64,000 bases of DNA from CAWCGU01 sp963838095 (GTDB taxonomy: Bacteria; Actinomycetota; Thermoleophilia; Solirubrobacterales; 70-9), in assembly GCA_963838095.1 (NCBI GenBank), contig CAWIPO010000006.1, positions 682,001-746,000 of the forward strand. The letters are read 5' to 3'. Position numbers and translations under genes: made by a program. Every line of letters begins with the position of its first letter. Positions within the stretch are counted from its first letter, which is position 1. The notes beneath the pieces were generated by a model that saw only the letters and a list, made by a program, of their open reading frames with translations, had not been told where the DNA came from and did not search any database. Shown here in pieces: positions 1 to 8,180 of the stretch.

Positions 1-2
1 AC

Positions 3-890
3 GATCCGGCGACGCTCGAACGCTGCGTCGAGGCGATTCGCTCCGGGTCGGTGCCGCCCGACGAGCTCGTGGTGGTAACCGAGCCGCCCGGTTCCGGGCC
101 GGCAATGGCGCGAAACGAGGGAGGGCGCGATGCGCAGGGGGACGTGCTCGTGTTCGTAGACGCAGACGTGGTCGTCCACCGAGACGCGCTGGCGCGGATC
201 AGGGAGGCGTTCGCCGAGGACCCGGACCTCACCGCGCTGTTCGGCTCCTACGATGAGGAGCCGGAGGCGCCCGGGGCAGTGTCCGGCTTTCGCAACCTCC
301 TTCACCACTACGTGCACCAGTCGGCCGGCGGTGAGGCGCAGACCTTCTGGGCGGGCCTCGGGGCCGTCAGGCGAGATGTCTTCCTGGCGGCGGGCGGCTT
401 CGACGCCGACCGTTACCCGGTACCGTCGATCGAGGACATCGAGCTCGGTGCGCGGCTGCACGCCGCCGGCGCGCTGATCGTGCTCGACCCGGAGATCCGC
501 GGCACCCACCTGAAGCAGTGGAGCATGGCCGAGGTCCTGCGGACCGACTTCGCTCGCCGCGGCGTCCCCTGGGCGGAACTGGTGGCGCGAGGCGGAGCTT
601 CGAGCGATGTCCTCAACCTCGGCTGGCGCCACCGGCTGAGCGCGGCGGCCTCCGTGTTCGCGGTGGTGGCATTCGCCAGGCGCCGGCTCGCGCCTGCGGC
701 AGCGGCAGCCGCGTTCATGCTCTGGCTCAATCGCGGCTTCTACGCCCTGCTGCTTCGTCGCCGCGGAGTCCGCGAGGCGGCTGTTGGTTTCGGGCTGCAC
801 GTCGTCCACCACATGACCTCGGTCGCCGCGCTCCTGGTCGGAGTCACCCGCACGCTCTCCGCCGGTCAGAAATCGCACCAGCGCTCATAG
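3..890 (+). CDS. Family 2 glycosyltransferase, 5' end missing
   Basis: The reading frame is open at the left edge of the window, so the N-terminus lies outside. A GTG at 51 is the first in-frame start but sits inside the conserved domain. Visible parts are the nucleotide-sugar binding stretch ending in a DADV motif (FVDADVVV), a middle acceptor region, and an SIEDIELG segment matching the ED motif of inverting GT-A glycosyltransferases. About 75 C-terminal residues hold one or two hydrophobic helices, suggesting membrane attachment. It overlaps the end of the convergent GT39 gene by 25 bp. The sugar and acceptor cannot be told from sequence. Confidence 0.75.
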   Translation, partial: DPATLERCVEAIRSGSVPPDELVVVTEPPGSGPAMARNEGGRDAQGDVLVFVDADVVVHRDALARIREAFAEDPDLTALFGSYDEEPEAPGAVSGFRNLLHHYVHQSAGGEAQTFWAGLGAVRRDVFLAAGGFDADRYPVPSIEDIELGARLHAAGALIVLDPEIRGTHLKQWSMAEVLRTDFARRGVPWAELVARGGASSDVLNLGWRHRLSAAASVFAVVAFARRRLAPAAAAAAFMLWLNRGFYALLLRRRGVREAAVGFGLHVVHHMTSVAALLVGVTRTLSAGQKSHQRS

Positions 891-2491
891 CCGTCCGGGC
901 CCAACCGCAGGGCGACGACGTTGAGAATCACCGGGTCATCGCTTGGAGGGTCGGTCGTGCCCTCTTCGATCGTTGCGCACGGCGCCGGGAATTCCTCCTC
1001 GGGCGTGAAGCGAAGCTCGTACAGCGGGTTCCAGACGTAGACCAGAAGCTCAGGCTGCCGAGGAAAGTCCGGATCGAAGGTGGGACTGCGGATGCCGTGC
1101 TGGTTGGCGACGAAGTCGAACGCCAAGGGGTCGGTTCCCCACATCGCGCCCACCGGGACGAGGACCTTGGCGGTCTGGACGCCGTCGCTCTCGGCCGCTT
1201 CGAGCAGGTCGTACCAGAGCGGGTCCGGTCTCGGCTCGCCGACGACGTAGCCGTGGTCGGCGAGCACGGTGAACGACTGGCGGCCGATCAGGTCGCCGAT
1301 GTCGTCGGTCGAGCCAACGACGACGCTCGGCAGCGCGCTCACCGACTGCGAGGCTACGTTCAGCGCCACGAACACCGCTAGTGCGGCGGTCGCCGCGCGC
1401 CGCACCCATTGCCGCGAGGCCTCGGCTATCCACCCCGTGCCGAGCACAGCTACGTAGACGACGAGTGGGAGCGTGTAGCGGGGATCGTGGACGGAGAGGA
1501 GGTACGCGGCCGCGAGGTAGCCCACCACGAGCCCCGCCAGCAGCTCGGGAACCCCACGCCGGCGGATGTCTCGAATCGCTGCGACGAGGCCGATCGCGAA
1601 CAGGCACAGCAGGGGGACGTAGTACTGGTTGTTGATCGCCGCCCAGCCGTAGTAGGTGGTGTTGCCGAGCGAGAATCGCGTTTCGGGCGTGAACTCGGCG
1701 GCGGGCCCGGCGTCGCCCGGGGCGTTCAGCGAAACGGTGGTCCCCTCGGACACGTCAAGCACGTCGTCCACATGCATCAGGTAGTAGGGCGCGGCGAGAA
1801 CCAGCGCGACGATCGCCGCCAGCGCGATGTTGCGCCACTGCCGCCACCCACCCGCGATCAGCATCACCGCCAGCGGGCCGACCACGAAGATGGGGAAGAC
1901 CGTCTTCGTGAGCAGGCCGAGCGCCACCAGGGCACCGGCCGCGATCGACCAGCGGGTGTTGGTGAAGCGATCCGACGCCAGCAGGGCCCACAACGTCATC
2001 GCCACCATCGCCGCGAGCGGAGCGTCGAGGAGGTAGACGTGGAAGAGGCTCAGGATCATCGGCGTCCCGAGCGCGAAGACGACGGCCAAGAGCCCGGCTC
2101 GTGGGCCGTAGACCAGCTTCCCGACCCCGTAGCAGCCGACGGCCAACAGCGGCACGAAGACGAGGTTGACGGCGATCGTCCCCCAGTCCTCGGTGGCGAG
2201 CCCGAGCGCCGTGGGGACGGCGCCGACGACGTGCACCAGCGGCGGATAGAAGAAGTCCGACCCCCAGGTGCCGAGCTCGAACAGCCCCCCCAGATCGAAG
2301 CTCTCGAGCCTGAACGAGTAGGCGAGTGTCAGCGACAGATGCCGAGCCGGGTCACCGCCGCCGGGCAGCCGCTCGTCGGTGAGCAGCCACCAGACCGACA
2401 CCCAGAGAAACGCCAGGGTCACGATCCCGGCCCAGGCCGCATACGGCGAAACCCGAAACCGCCCGAGTTGGATCTCGCTCGAACCGGACAC
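866..2491 (-). CDS. GT39-type polytopic glycosyltransferase (ArnT/PMT-like)
   Basis: About 541 residues with some ten hydrophobic helices and an early acidic loop (DERLPGGGDPARH) typical of lipid-linked sugar transferases of the ArnT/PMT fold, followed by a soluble C-terminal region. It probably moves a sugar from a polyprenyl phosphate to an extracytoplasmic acceptor. The open frame runs upstream to 2659, but that part lies inside the tmRNA gene. GTG at 2491 is therefore the most upstream acceptable start, about 18 codons before the first membrane helix. This GTG lies in the distal arm of a hairpin that follows the tmRNA, so its expression may be coupled to that structure. Confidence 0.7.
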   Translation of the reverse strand: MSGSSEIQLGRFRVSPYAAWAGIVTLAFLWVSVWWLLTDERLPGGGDPARHLSLTLAYSFRLESFDLGGLFELGTWGSDFFYPPLVHVVGAVPTALGLATEDWGTIAVNLVFVPLLAVGCYGVGKLVYGPRAGLLAVVFALGTPMILSLFHVYLLDAPLAAMVAMTLWALLASDRFTNTRWSIAAGALVALGLLTKTVFPIFVVGPLAVMLIAGGWRQWRNIALAAIVALVLAAPYYLMHVDDVLDVSEGTTVSLNAPGDAGPAAEFTPETRFSLGNTTYYGWAAINNQYYVPLLCLFAIGLVAAIRDIRRRGVPELLAGLVVGYLAAAYLLSVHDPRYTLPLVVYVAVLGTGWIAEASRQWVRRAATAALAVFVALNVASQSVSALPSVVVGSTDDIGDLIGRQSFTVLADHGYVVGEPRPDPLWYDLLEAAESDGVQTAKVLVPVGAMWGTDPLAFDFVANQHGIRSPTFDPDFPRQPELLVYVWNPLYELRFTPEEEFPAPCATIEEGTTDPPSDDPVILNVVALRLGPDGYERWCDF

Positions 2492-2519
2492 GGTCAGGCG
2501 GGAATTCTGCCTGACCGTG
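2489..2519 (-). terminator. Hairpin after tmRNA
   Basis: Perfect 11-bp inverted repeat (CACGGTCAGGC / GCCTGACCGTG) with a 9-nt loop, 16 nt past the tmRNA 3' end. There is no T-run after it, so it may be a terminator or a 3' processing signal. Its outer arm contains the proposed GTG start of the downstream glycosyltransferase. Confidence 0.5.
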
Positions 2520-2535
2520 CCGAAAGCCCTGAAAA

Positions 2536-2907
2536 TGGAGGCGGTGGGAATTGCACCCACGTCCGCGGAGGTTGTTCCGATGTCTCTACGAGCGTTCCCG
2601 GCGGAGTCTGATCTCGGCGTCCGGTTCGGTCGATCCGCGGGGCACGTTCCCGGCGCCATACCTTCCTGAAAATGTCCCCATCAGGCCGAAGGTGCTGCCA
2701 TCAGGGTGAGCCCGCATTCTGAAGCCGCAGACCCGGGACGCGGGCGGCCCGGTGCGACTCCCTCACACGCTAGTTAGGCGGCGAGGGCGAATTCATGATC
2801 TGAATTCGCAATTATGGTTTTCCGGGGATTTTTTACGAGGCCAACCCGGGTCCTCGACTCGCAACACCGGGACGAATCAGCTCCACGTCGAATCTAGGTT
2901 CGCCCCC
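2536..2907 (-). ncRNA. ssrA: tmRNA (transfer-messenger RNA)
   Basis: Rescues stalled ribosomes by acting as tRNA-Ala and then as mRNA for a degradation tag. The 5' end (GGGGGCGAACCTAGATTCGA) and 3' end (GTGCAATTCCCACCGCCTCCA) form the tRNA-like part. The 7-nt acceptor strands GGGGGCG and CGCCTCC pair fully with one G-U, and the T-arm is intact. CCA is not encoded beyond the discriminator A. The tag frame starts with GCG at 2809 and ends with TAA at 2774, reading ANSDHEFALAA, close to the usual A...ALAA form. The length of about 372 nt is normal. A possible promoter (TTGCGG-17-TCGTAT) lies upstream, overlapping the divergent transporter gene start. Confidence 0.95.
2774..2809 (-). other. tmRNA tag-peptide reading frame
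   Basis: Eleven codons GCG to GCC followed by TAA encode ANSDHEFALAA. The terminal ALAA is the ClpXP recognition end. This internal frame confirms the tmRNA call. Confidence 0.9.
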
Positions 2908-2938
2908 GTATGTACGCACACATGATACGACGCAGGGC

Positions 2939-4519
2939 GTGAGCCGCCCGCAAACGCTGTTTGCGACCGTCGCCGCGGCCGGGATCGTCCAGCTTCCGAC
3001 CGCGGCGATCGTCGTCGCGATCCCGACGATCCATTCCGAGTTCGGGACCTCGATCGAGGAGCTGCAATGGACGGTGACGGCGTTCTACATTCCGTTCTCG
3101 GCGCTGCTGATCGCAGCCGGCCGGATCGCCGACATCTACGGTCGCCGGCGAACGTTCGTGATCGGTGCGTCGCTCTTCGCCGCCGGCTCGGCGATCGCAG
3201 CCGCCGCCCCGGGCCCCGAGGTGCTGATCGCCGGGATAGCCCTCTCCGGTGCGGGAGGCGCGCTGCTGATGCCGTCGTCGATGGCGATCCTCGTCAACGT
3301 CTTCACCGGGGAGCGTCGCGGCACGGCGATCGGGCTTTGGGGGGCGGCGACGGAGCTGATCTCGGGCGTCGGGATCCTCGTCGGTGGGGTGCTCACCGGC
3401 CAGCTCGATTGGCGCTGGATCTTCGTCGTCAACATCGTCTTCGCGGCGCTGATCGTGCTGGCTGTGCTTCGTGGCAGCCCCGAGTCGCGCGACCCGACGG
3501 TGTCGCACACCGTCGATATCCCCGGCGTCGCGATCACCGCGACCGGCCTGACGACGCTCACCCTGGCGCTCATCCAGGGGGCTTCCTGGGGCTGGGGGTC
3601 GCCGGCGATCATCGCGCTGCTCGCCGCCACCGCCATCCTGTTCGCCGCATTCGGCTTTGTCGAGCGCCGCTCGCGCAATCCGCTGGTCGACTTCAGCTTC
3701 TTCCGGCAGCGCAACTTCACCGGCGCCACCATTGTCATCTTCGTGCTCGACTTCTCGTTCGGCGCGCTGCTGTTCTTCCTGCCCCTCTATTTCCAGGAGA
3801 TCCTCGGCTACTCGCCGACTGAAACGGGGGCGCTGCTCCTGCCGCTGACGGGGTTGATGGTCCTCGGCTCCCCGCTGGGCGGGCGAGTGGCCTCCAGGGT
3901 TGGCCCGCGCCCCCCGATCGTCTTCGGCCTCGGCCTGATGGTCGTCGCCGTCTACCTGATCTCCGAGCTCTCGCTCGACAGCCGCTACTCCGACCTCTGG
4001 CTGCCGACGGCGATGATGGGATTCGGCGTCGGCTTCTCCTTGACCCCGATGAACCTGGCTGCGATGAACGCGATCTCGCGCGATCATGCCGGCGCCGCTT
4101 CGGGCATCCTCGTCACCCTCAGCGGCCTCGGTGCGACGCTCGGCGTCGCCGTCACCGGTGCGCTGTTCAACGAGCTCCAGGCCGACAGGACCGTCACCGA
4201 TGCGGCGCAGCACGGGGTCACGCTCAGCGAGGATCAGGCACGGGACCTGGACGGCATCCTCGCGGGAACCCCGGCGTCCGATCACGTGCTCGATCAGACT
4301 GCGGGGATCAGCGCAAAGACCGCCGAGGAGGTGGTCAGGGACGCGTTCGTCTCGGCGCTCGGCACCAGTCTCAAGATCTCGGCGGGGCTGCTGGCACTCG
4401 GGCTCGTGCTGACGGTGATCTTGATGCGCCGGCAGGGCTCGGTCGACGAGGATGTACCGGTGCCCATCGCGGTTCCACCCCACCGGCCGCTCCCCCGCCG
4501 CGCGACGGCTGAGTCATGA
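2939..4519 (+). CDS. MFS drug exporter, DHA2 (EmrB/QacA) family
   Basis: A 526-residue, 14-helix proton-coupled exporter of the EmrB/QacA group in the cytoplasmic membrane. Motif A is clear at residues 61-71 (GRIADIYGRRR), helix 1 contains VVAIPTI, and the size fits the family. The GTG start at 2939 is only 31 bp from the tmRNA 5' end, so the two divergent genes share a promoter region. A perfect 17-bp palindrome (2949-2965) covers codons 4-9 and could be an operator. Substrates cannot be predicted. Confidence 0.85.
   Translation: MSRPQTLFATVAAAGIVQLPTAAIVVAIPTIHSEFGTSIEELQWTVTAFYIPFSALLIAAGRIADIYGRRRTFVIGASLFAAGSAIAAAAPGPEVLIAGIALSGAGGALLMPSSMAILVNVFTGERRGTAIGLWGAATELISGVGILVGGVLTGQLDWRWIFVVNIVFAALIVLAVLRGSPESRDPTVSHTVDIPGVAITATGLTTLTLALIQGASWGWGSPAIIALLAATAILFAAFGFVERRSRNPLVDFSFFRQRNFTGATIVIFVLDFSFGALLFFLPLYFQEILGYSPTETGALLLPLTGLMVLGSPLGGRVASRVGPRPPIVFGLGLMVVAVYLISELSLDSRYSDLWLPTAMMGFGVGFSLTPMNLAAMNAISRDHAGAASGILVTLSGLGATLGVAVTGALFNELQADRTVTDAAQHGVTLSEDQARDLDGILAGTPASDHVLDQTAGISAKTAEEVVRDAFVSALGTSLKISAGLLALGLVLTVILMRRQGSVDEDVPVPIAVPPHRPLPRRATAES
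2949..2965. promoter_or_regulatory. Operator-like palindrome at exporter gene start
   Basis: CGCAAAC-GCT-GTTTGCG, a 7-bp perfect inverted repeat with a 3-bp spacer inside the first codons of the exporter gene. The size and position fit a TetR or MarR dimer site, but no such regulator gene is adjacent. Confidence 0.35.
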
Positions 4520-4574
4520 GCGACGTCAGCGCTGTGATCGCCCTCAACGGTTTCGTACCTCTCGCCCGCTTCGG

Positions 4575-5930
4575 TTAGAGAGCGGCCACGACTTCGGCCG
4601 CGGCGCGCTCGCCCGAGCGGATCGCGCCGTCGATGCCGCCGGTGGTCACGTCGGCGCTCTCCGAGCATGCCCAGTGCAGGCGGCCTTCGGGCTCGCGCAG
4701 GAGGCGGCCGTGCTCGCTCAAAGCCCCGATGCCGAAATGCACGTAGGAGCAGCCCTGCGTGAACTCCTCCGCGGCCCAATCCTGCTCGAAGTAGTGCTCG
4801 ACCGCGCGCGCCTTCGGCCCGAAGCGCTCGGCCATCGTCTCGATCGCCAGCGCGCGTCGCTCGTCTTCCGGCAGGCCCGCGAAGCGGGTCGATGCCGGAC
4901 CGGAGATGAACTCGCTAAGGATTCCCGGGGGAGCGGTCTCGGCGCAGGCGTCGAGCGTGATGCTGACCGGGGACCCGAGGTGCAGCGACTGGCCGGTGAG
5001 GCCATCTGCCCGCCACCAGGCATCCGCGTAGACCAAGGCGATCTTGTGCACCGCCCCGCCCCGGGCCCGCTCTTGGAGGGCCAGCCGCTCGCTGCTGAGC
5101 GGCGGGTCGAACGCGATTCGTCGCGCAAGCCCCGGCTGCAGGGCGACGATCGCCCGCTTCGCCACACAAGCGACATTGCCGGCGCCGACTTCGACATGGC
5201 CGTTCGAATCGCGGATTTCGGAGACGGCGGCCCCGAGCCTCACCGCGTCGCCCAAGCGCTCGTGGACGGCGTCGGAAATCGACTGCATCCCTCCCACGAC
5301 CCTGTCCTGCTGGTTCCCTCCCTCGATGCTCGAAAGCGACTCCATCCCGTCATGTGAGCCGGTTAGGAAGGCGAGGTGAAGCAATGAGACCTCCGACGGG
5401 TCGTCCGCGTAGAGGTCGTTGACGAGTTGCGAAAGCCCGCGCTTGGCGGTTCGCGAGCGCACCTTCCCTCGGATCCACTCTCCGACGCTCAACGCGTCCC
5501 AATCCTCGGCCTTGGCCGCGTCCCACGGCGCATCGAGCGGCACCTTCGCGCCCATGCCGTCGATCCGTCGCATAGCGAGCCCGAGGTTCGCGAGCGCGTA
5601 AAGGCCCATCCGGAACGGGATCAGCCCGCCGTAGCGGTGCGGCTTGCCCTCCCACATATAGACGTGCTCTCCCTCGTTGAAGGTGGGGTAGGTCCTCACG
5701 CCCATCTGCTCTGCGAGCGCGTAGGCGCGGTCCTGGCCGGGGCCGAACCATGCGCCCCCCTTGTCGACCCAGGTCCCGTCATCGAGCTCGATCGTCCAGG
5801 TCCTGCCGCCGACCCGCTCTCGTGCCTCGAGCACGACGACGTCGAGCCCCGCCTCTTGCAACCTCAGCGCCGCGGTCAGCCCGCTGAACCCGGCGCCGAC
5901 GACGCAGACGTCAGCCTCGATCCGCTCCAT
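4575..5930 (-). CDS. Flavin monoamine oxidase-family FAD oxidoreductase
   Basis: 451 residues. The N-terminal Rossmann dinucleotide-binding motif GAGFSG is at residues 12-17, followed by the ERVGGRTW motif that binds FAD in amine oxidases, a substrate domain, and a C-terminal FAD-contact segment (ACSESADVTTGGIDGAIRSG). It likely oxidises an amine or polyamine to an aldehyde with release of ammonia and peroxide; the substrate is unknown. It lies 26 bp after the P450 gene on the same strand and may be co-transcribed with it. Confidence 0.85.
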   Translation of the reverse strand: MERIEADVCVVGAGFSGLTAALRLQEAGLDVVVLEARERVGGRTWTIELDDGTWVDKGGAWFGPGQDRAYALAEQMGVRTYPTFNEGEHVYMWEGKPHRYGGLIPFRMGLYALANLGLAMRRIDGMGAKVPLDAPWDAAKAEDWDALSVGEWIRGKVRSRTAKRGLSQLVNDLYADDPSEVSLLHLAFLTGSHDGMESLSSIEGGNQQDRVVGGMQSISDAVHERLGDAVRLGAAVSEIRDSNGHVEVGAGNVACVAKRAIVALQPGLARRIAFDPPLSSERLALQERARGGAVHKIALVYADAWWRADGLTGQSLHLGSPVSITLDACAETAPPGILSEFISGPASTRFAGLPEDERRALAIETMAERFGPKARAVEHYFEQDWAAEEFTQGCSYVHFGIGALSEHGRLLREPEGRLHWACSESADVTTGGIDGAIRSGERAAAEVVAAL

Positions 5931-5956
5931 CCGTCCTTAACTTATGACCTGAGCGC

Positions 5957-7372
5957 TCAGGCGGCCGGTAGCAGGCGCCGCGCCAGCCGCACCTGCGCCC
6001 CCTTGGCGGGCGCCACGGTGATGTTTCGCGGGCGCACCCGCTCCGGGCGCTGGTCCGGAGCCACGAGCTCGACCTGCTCGAGGATCGTTCGAATGATGAT
6101 CCGCATCTCGTACTCGGCGAAGGAGGCGCCGATGCAGCGCCGCACCCCGCCGCCGAACGGAATCCACGCGAAGTGGTCGCGGTCCCCGTCCTCCAGGAAG
6201 CGCTCGGGGCGGAACTCCTCGGGATCCGGATACAAGTCCTCGCGGTGGTGGATGCCGGCGATCGTCGGCATCACCATCGTTCCCGGCGGCAGCTCATACC
6301 CGCCGATCTCGGCGGGAGCGTTGAGGACGCGGGCGACGTCGAGGATGACCGGGCGCGAGCGCAGCGTCTCCTTGATCACGGCGTCCAGATAGTCGGTCTC
6401 GCCCGCGGCGAGCGACTCTCGCAGCCTCGCCAGCACTCGCGGCGTCCGCAGCAGCCGCTCGAAGGCCCACGCGAGAGCCGTCGCGGTCGTCTCGTGGCCG
6501 GCGCCGACGACCGTGACCAACTCGTCGCGGAGCTCGCGGTCGCTCATCGGCGTTCCGTCGTCGTGGCGCGCCTGCAGCAATAGCGACAAGACGTCGTCGC
6601 GCTCCTCGCCTTCGGCCGCTTCCGCCCGACGGAGGGCGATCTCCTCGTAGATCATCTCGTCCAGCTCTTCGCGCGCGCGCAGGAACCGCGTCCATGGGCT
6701 GAAGCGCCCCAGGTTGCGACGCAGCAGCGGGATCGTCGTGATCAAGTCGGCTCTGCGGGCGAACTCGTCGACCAGCGCCGCCGCGCGCCTGAAGCGCTGC
6801 TCGTCGCTGACCCCGTAGACGGCTCGCAGGATCACCGAGAGCGTGATCGCCTGCGTGTGGGGGCGAAGCGGAAAGGTCTCGCCGAGTGGCCAGGTTGAGA
6901 TTTCTTGCTCGGCAATCTCACGGATCAGTTCGCCGTAGCGGGTGATGTTGCGACCGTGGAAGGGCGGCAGCAGCAGCTTGCGCTGGGTCATGTGGGCGTC
7001 CTCGTCCAGCGTCAGCACCGAGTTCGGGCCGACCGCGGGCTCCAGCACGGTCGCGTTCGCCGCGCCGGCGTGGAAGCGGGCGGGATCGCCGGCGAAGACC
7101 TGCTTCACCAGCGCCGGATCGGTGACGAAGACGATGTCGCCGAATTGGAGGAACTTGACCGCGAAGATGTCGCCGTGCCGCTTCTGCAGCCGGCTGTAGA
7201 ACCCGATCGGGTCGCGCAGCAGCCGTATGCCCTGGAGGAAGCCGGGCACGCGGGAGCGGGGCAGCCGTGGCGACCCCCCCAGGGTCAGTGGTCGCGGAGT
7301 GGTGGCCTGCTCGATAGCACCCGAAGATACCCGGCGGCGCGATCGCCGGGTGTGACGCGCCTCACAACCCAC
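5957..7372 (-). CDS. Cytochrome P450
   Basis: About 470 residues. Diagnostic P450 motifs are all present: I-helix oxygen-binding GAGHETT, ExxR in KETLRSR, the PERF/FRPERF meander, and the haem-thiolate loop FGGGVRRCIG with its cysteine. It is a soluble bacterial type, probably fed by separate ferredoxin partners not seen here. The start is uncertain: the frame continues upstream antisense-like into the hydroxylase gene, and GTG at 7372, 18 bp after the preceding stop, is the best candidate; an internal GTG at RVPGFLQ would shorten it by about 40 residues. Lipid-modifying neighbours suggest a lipid substrate (inference). Confidence 0.9.
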   Translation of the reverse strand: MGCEARHTRRSRRRVSSGAIEQATTPRPLTLGGSPRLPRSRVPGFLQGIRLLRDPIGFYSRLQKRHGDIFAVKFLQFGDIVFVTDPALVKQVFAGDPARFHAGAANATVLEPAVGPNSVLTLDEDAHMTQRKLLLPPFHGRNITRYGELIREIAEQEISTWPLGETFPLRPHTQAITLSVILRAVYGVSDEQRFRRAAALVDEFARRADLITTIPLLRRNLGRFSPWTRFLRAREELDEMIYEEIALRRAEAAEGEERDDVLSLLLQARHDDGTPMSDRELRDELVTVVGAGHETTATALAWAFERLLRTPRVLARLRESLAAGETDYLDAVIKETLRSRPVILDVARVLNAPAEIGGYELPPGTMVMPTIAGIHHREDLYPDPEEFRPERFLEDGDRDHFAWIPFGGGVRRCIGASFAEYEMRIIIRTILEQVELVAPDQRPERVRPRNITVAPAKGAQVRLARRLLPAA

Positions 7373-7389
7373 CCGTTCGGTGAAATCTT

Positions 7390-8055
7390 CTAGGAGGCCG
7401 GGCCCGGATCGAGCGTGCGCGCGGTCTTCGAGCGCCGGATCGTGTGCTGGTCGGGGTTCGTGGCGAGCACGCGGTCGCTGACGGTCTGCGTGATCCCGTG
7501 CCAGAAGTGCTCGTTCTTGAAGTGGTGGAGGCGGTGGTTGCGCCAGATCGCGCGGTAGTAGCGGGTGCGGGGGCGGTAGGCGGTGTGGATCAAGAAATGC
7601 GTCCACTCGTAGACGAAGATCGCCGCGTAGCCGGCGATCGCCGCACTGAGCAGCGCCCCGACCGGAACCGATCCGGGAAGCACCCACATCACCGCCGCGA
7701 TCAACCCGATCGTCACCGGCACGGCGACGAACAGCAGCCCCACGAGCTCCTTCGGGCCGAGCAGGATCATCGTCAGGTCGTTCGGCTTGCGGTGGTGGGC
7801 TCGGTGCTCGCGCGCAGAAGGCATCTCGATCTTGCGCCCGCGGACGTGGAAGGGACGCATGTGCAGGATGTAGACGTGGATCGCCCACTCGCCGAACGGA
7901 TAGATGACCAGCATCGCCGCGGCCGCGGCGAGGTCGGCCCAGCCGAGGTCACCGACCAGCGTCCGCAAGACGACGGCGATCGAAACCGCGGCGAGGATGA
8001 ACCATGCGGACGGCTTGCGGGCGAACTCGCGCCACGCGTGGCCGAGCGTCTTCAC
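7390..8055 (-). CDS. Fatty acid hydroxylase / sterol desaturase superfamily membrane protein
   Basis: About 221 residues with hydrophobic helices and clustered histidine boxes typical of di-iron membrane hydroxylases: the HVYILH region, EHRAHHRK, the HFLIH region and NHRLHHFKNEHFW. It likely hydroxylates a lipid at the membrane. The GTG at 8055 is preferred because protein similarity starts there; a GTG at 8115 is possible. The P450 gene follows after 17 bp, so the two oxygenases probably form one operon. Confidence 0.75.
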   Translation of the reverse strand: MKTLGHAWREFARKPSAWFILAAVSIAVVLRTLVGDLGWADLAAAAAMLVIYPFGEWAIHVYILHMRPFHVRGRKIEMPSAREHRAHHRKPNDLTMILLGPKELVGLLFVAVPVTIGLIAAVMWVLPGSVPVGALLSAAIAGYAAIFVYEWTHFLIHTAYRPRTRYYRAIWRNHRLHHFKNEHFWHGITQTVSDRVLATNPDQHTIRRSKTARTLDPGPAS

Positions 8056-8180
8056 CTCGCGCCCGTAGTGGGCATGCGCTCGTGCTCCGGTGGCGTTCGG
8101 ATGCTCACAGCGCACAAGGATGCAGGGTTCCGCGATTGCGTCAACTTCCGAGCAGTGGTCGCGTACGATGCTGAGCTTCG

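Noticed and set aside
2894..4483. 529-residue minus-strand frame opposite the exporter
   Set aside because: Composition is Arg/Asp/Glu/Gln-rich without motifs, and the plus-strand exporter has clear motifs; this is a GC-rich antisense shadow.
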